Both the position numbers and the translations under genes were made by a program. A DNA stretch of 22,576 nucleotides from Chitinophagaceae bacterium. Lineage in GTDB: Bacteria > Bacteroidota > Bacteroidia > Chitinophagales > Chitinophagaceae. This document shows, piece by piece, positions 21,019 through 22,576 of this stretch. Under the pieces are notes generated by a model, which was given only the letters and a program-made list of their open reading frames with translations, did no database searches and was not told where the DNA came from. Location of the stretch: NCBI GenBank assembly GCA_025362915.1, contig JANYEU010000002.1, positions 1 through 22,576 of the forward strand. The letters run 5' to 3'. Position 1 is the stretch's first letter. Each line of letters starts with the position of its first letter.

Positions 21019-22576
21019 ATGAAAAAAACGCTCGGTATTGTTTTTAGTGTATTAATTCTCCTGTTATTCTCTTCGCTCAAGGAGGTGAATGCCCAGCAAG
21101 TAAAAGTATCCGGTATCGTTAAAGATACCACCGGTGCTGCTGTACCGGGAGTGAGTATTTCTTTAAAGGGACAAAGTAACATTGGCGCCATTACAGATGT
21201 GAAGGGACATTATAGTATTAATGTACCCAATTCAAAATCCATTTTGGTATTCACTTCCATAGGTTTCATGAATACGGAAGCCAAAGTGGGTAATCGCACC
21301 AATATTGATTTGCAACTTACCCCCGGAACTTCTAACCTTGACGAAGTGGTAGTGATTGGATATGGCACCCAAAAGAAAAGGGATGTTACGGGAGCGATTT
21401 CTTCTGTCAGTGCCAAACAAATTGGCGAAAGGCAGGCCACCGATGTGCTTGATGCTTTGCAAGGACAAACGCCGGGCGTACAGATAGCACAGGAATCTGG
21501 CAGGCCGGGTGCGGGAAGTTCTATCCGCATTAGGGGAACTGCCACTTTTGAAGGTGGTGTAGAACCTTTATATATAGTAGATGGAGCACAAGGCGTAAAC
21601 ATAGATGGTATTAATCCTGCCGATATAGAGTCGATAGAAGTACTGCGCGATGCCGCTTCGGCTGCCATATATGGTTCCCGTTCTGCCAATGGCGTTATTA
21701 TTATTACAACAAAAAGAGGCAAGGATGGAAAACCAAGGGTAGAGTTCAGGACTTTAACCAGTATTGCTAAAATAGCCCATAAAATACCAGAAGCAAATGC
21801 TGCCGATCAGCATTATCTAAGTTCCATTAGGGGTATTGCGCCAGGTTCATCGGGGATAGACACGTTGAATCCTTCGTTTAATGCCGATAATAACTATCAG
21901 GATTTATTAACCCAAACTGGCATGAGAAACCAAGTTGATTTTAGTGTGAGCGGCGGTAGCAAGCAATTAAATTATTTTGGGAGTTTTGGTTTGCTAAAAG
22001 ACAAAGGAATATTACTCAACAGTTTTTCAGATATAGGAAGAGGCAGGTTTAATATAGACTATAAACCCAATGAGAAATTCGCCTTCGGTACACGCCTTCA
22101 AGTATCCTACAGAACAGATAACAGATTGAGCGATGCAAGTGTGTTGCAAGCCGCAGTGGAACGTCCACCTTCCTTCAGGGTTTATTTACCAGATGGTTCA
22201 TTGGCTCCACCATTGGGTGGTTCGTATAATCCCGTTGCTGATGCATTATTAAGAAAGAATAACTTCCAGATTTATGATGCAAGCCTGTACAATTATTTGA
22301 GTTACAACTTCACCAAAGACTTAAAGTTTACGGTGGATGCAAACGTATCAGTAAAAAATACGCATAACCTAACCTTTGCGCCCAATTTATTGAGCAATGT
22401 AACTCCGCCAATTGATAATATTGGTGATAGCTTGAACTTGGTGACTTATTGGCAAGTGCAAGGCTATTTTAACTACGCAAAAACATTGGCTCAAAAGCAC
22501 AACATCTCTGCCGTTTTGGGAGTAAGTGCCGATCAGGGGTATAACCAGAATTCTTATCAATCCGGCACGAATCTAG
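21019..22576 (+). CDS. SusC-like TonB-dependent outer membrane receptor (partial)
   Basis: The first 519 codons of a protein that runs past the window end; full-length family members have about 1000 residues. It has a signal peptide (MKKTLGIVFSVLILLLFSS..., cleaved near Ala25/Gln26), then the carboxypeptidase-regulatory-like domain VKVSGIVKDTTGAAVPGVSI ... (about 28-105). The TonB-box-region segment LDEVVVIGYGTQKKRDVTG follows near 107-125 and leads into the plug domain. The plug's signature runs from VLDALQGQTPGVQIAQ through IRIRGTATF and PLYIVDGAQGVNI to IESIEVLRDAASAAIYGSRSANGVI and ITTKRGK. The following barrel shows alternating beta strands. Such proteins import oligosaccharides or other nutrients with a SusD partner, expected just downstream outside the window. 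Reading starts at ATG 21019. A potential attenuator lies upstream, so control at the leader RNA is possible. Confidence 0.95.
   Translation, partial: MKKTLGIVFSVLILLLFSSLKEVNAQQVKVSGIVKDTTGAAVPGVSISLKGQSNIGAITDVKGHYSINVPNSKSILVFTSIGFMNTEAKVGNRTNIDLQLTPGTSNLDEVVVIGYGTQKKRDVTGAISSVSAKQIGERQATDVLDALQGQTPGVQIAQESGRPGAGSSIRIRGTATFEGGVEPLYIVDGAQGVNIDGINPADIESIEVLRDAASAAIYGSRSANGVIIITTKRGKDGKPRVEFRTLTSIAKIAHKIPEANAADQHYLSSIRGIAPGSSGIDTLNPSFNADNNYQDLLTQTGMRNQVDFSVSGGSKQLNYFGSFGLLKDKGILLNSFSDIGRGRFNIDYKPNEKFAFGTRLQVSYRTDNRLSDASVLQAAVERPPSFRVYLPDGSLAPPLGGSYNPVADALLRKNNFQIYDASLYNYLSYNFTKDLKFTVDANVSVKNTHNLTFAPNLLSNVTPPIDNIGDSLNLVTYWQVQGYFNYAKTLAQKHNISAVLGVSADQGYNQNSYQSGTNL

Noticed and set aside
21210..21722. 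170-codon minus-strand ORF over the susC start
   Set aside because: It is the antisense shadow of the SusC plug-domain coding frame, which is certain.

Overview
The window looks like chromosome from an AT-rich member of the Bacteroidota, most likely a Chitinophagaceae-type organism. The evidence is a SusC-type TonB-dependent receptor, a secreted protein with a type IX secretion (T9SS) sorting domain, a GSCFA-domain protein, a RskA/ECF-type sigma pair, TAnnTTTG promoter boxes in place of classical -10 boxes, and intergenic repeats with a 7-bp period. No rRNA, tRNA, IS element or CRISPR array was found. Family assignments come from reading motifs, not from database searches.

Layout. 1-1534: two small minus-strand genes (an antitoxin-like protein and a membrane-anchored hypothetical), then a long non-coding stretch holding a 21-bp phased AATATGAA repeat. 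1535-4235: a membrane GT2 glycosyltransferase, a GSCFA protein and a small membrane protein, with a heptad repeat hairpin between the first two. 4415-7868: housekeeping genes, namely pyruvate dehydrogenase E1 alpha, a TPR membrane protein coupled to ribH (riboflavin synthesis), a lone LutA/YkgE-type Fe-S protein and an EVE-domain protein. 7881-10140 (minus strand): a regulatory block with an ECF sigma factor overlapping an anti-sigma/cupin fusion, then an AraC regulator with an HMA-like CxxC N-terminus; a small coiled-coil-type protein lies upstream.

10141-11683 is mostly non-coding. It holds a degenerate small ORF, three phased TTATGTAA repeats, a sigma-region-2-like protein without region 4, and four tandem hairpins made by duplication of an 83-bp unit. 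11684-16588: a 61-residue hypothetical, a TPR protein, a TylF-like methyltransferase, a T9SS cargo protein whose signal peptide is out of frame, and a Wzx/MATE-like flippase. 16680-19443: purK, a PAP2-like membrane phosphatase and a phytanoyl-CoA dioxygenase family protein, with clear terminators. 19511-22576: an AT-rich spacer, a lipoprotein on the minus strand, a spacer with an unassigned intrinsic terminator, and the first 519 codons of a SusC-like receptor that runs off the end.

I cannot show a new biological system. The strongest candidates for follow-up are the sigma/cupin/HMA-AraC block with the nearby sigma-like stub, the phased intergenic repeats, the tandem hairpin array, the frameshifted T9SS signal peptide, and the structured non-coding DNA upstream of susC.
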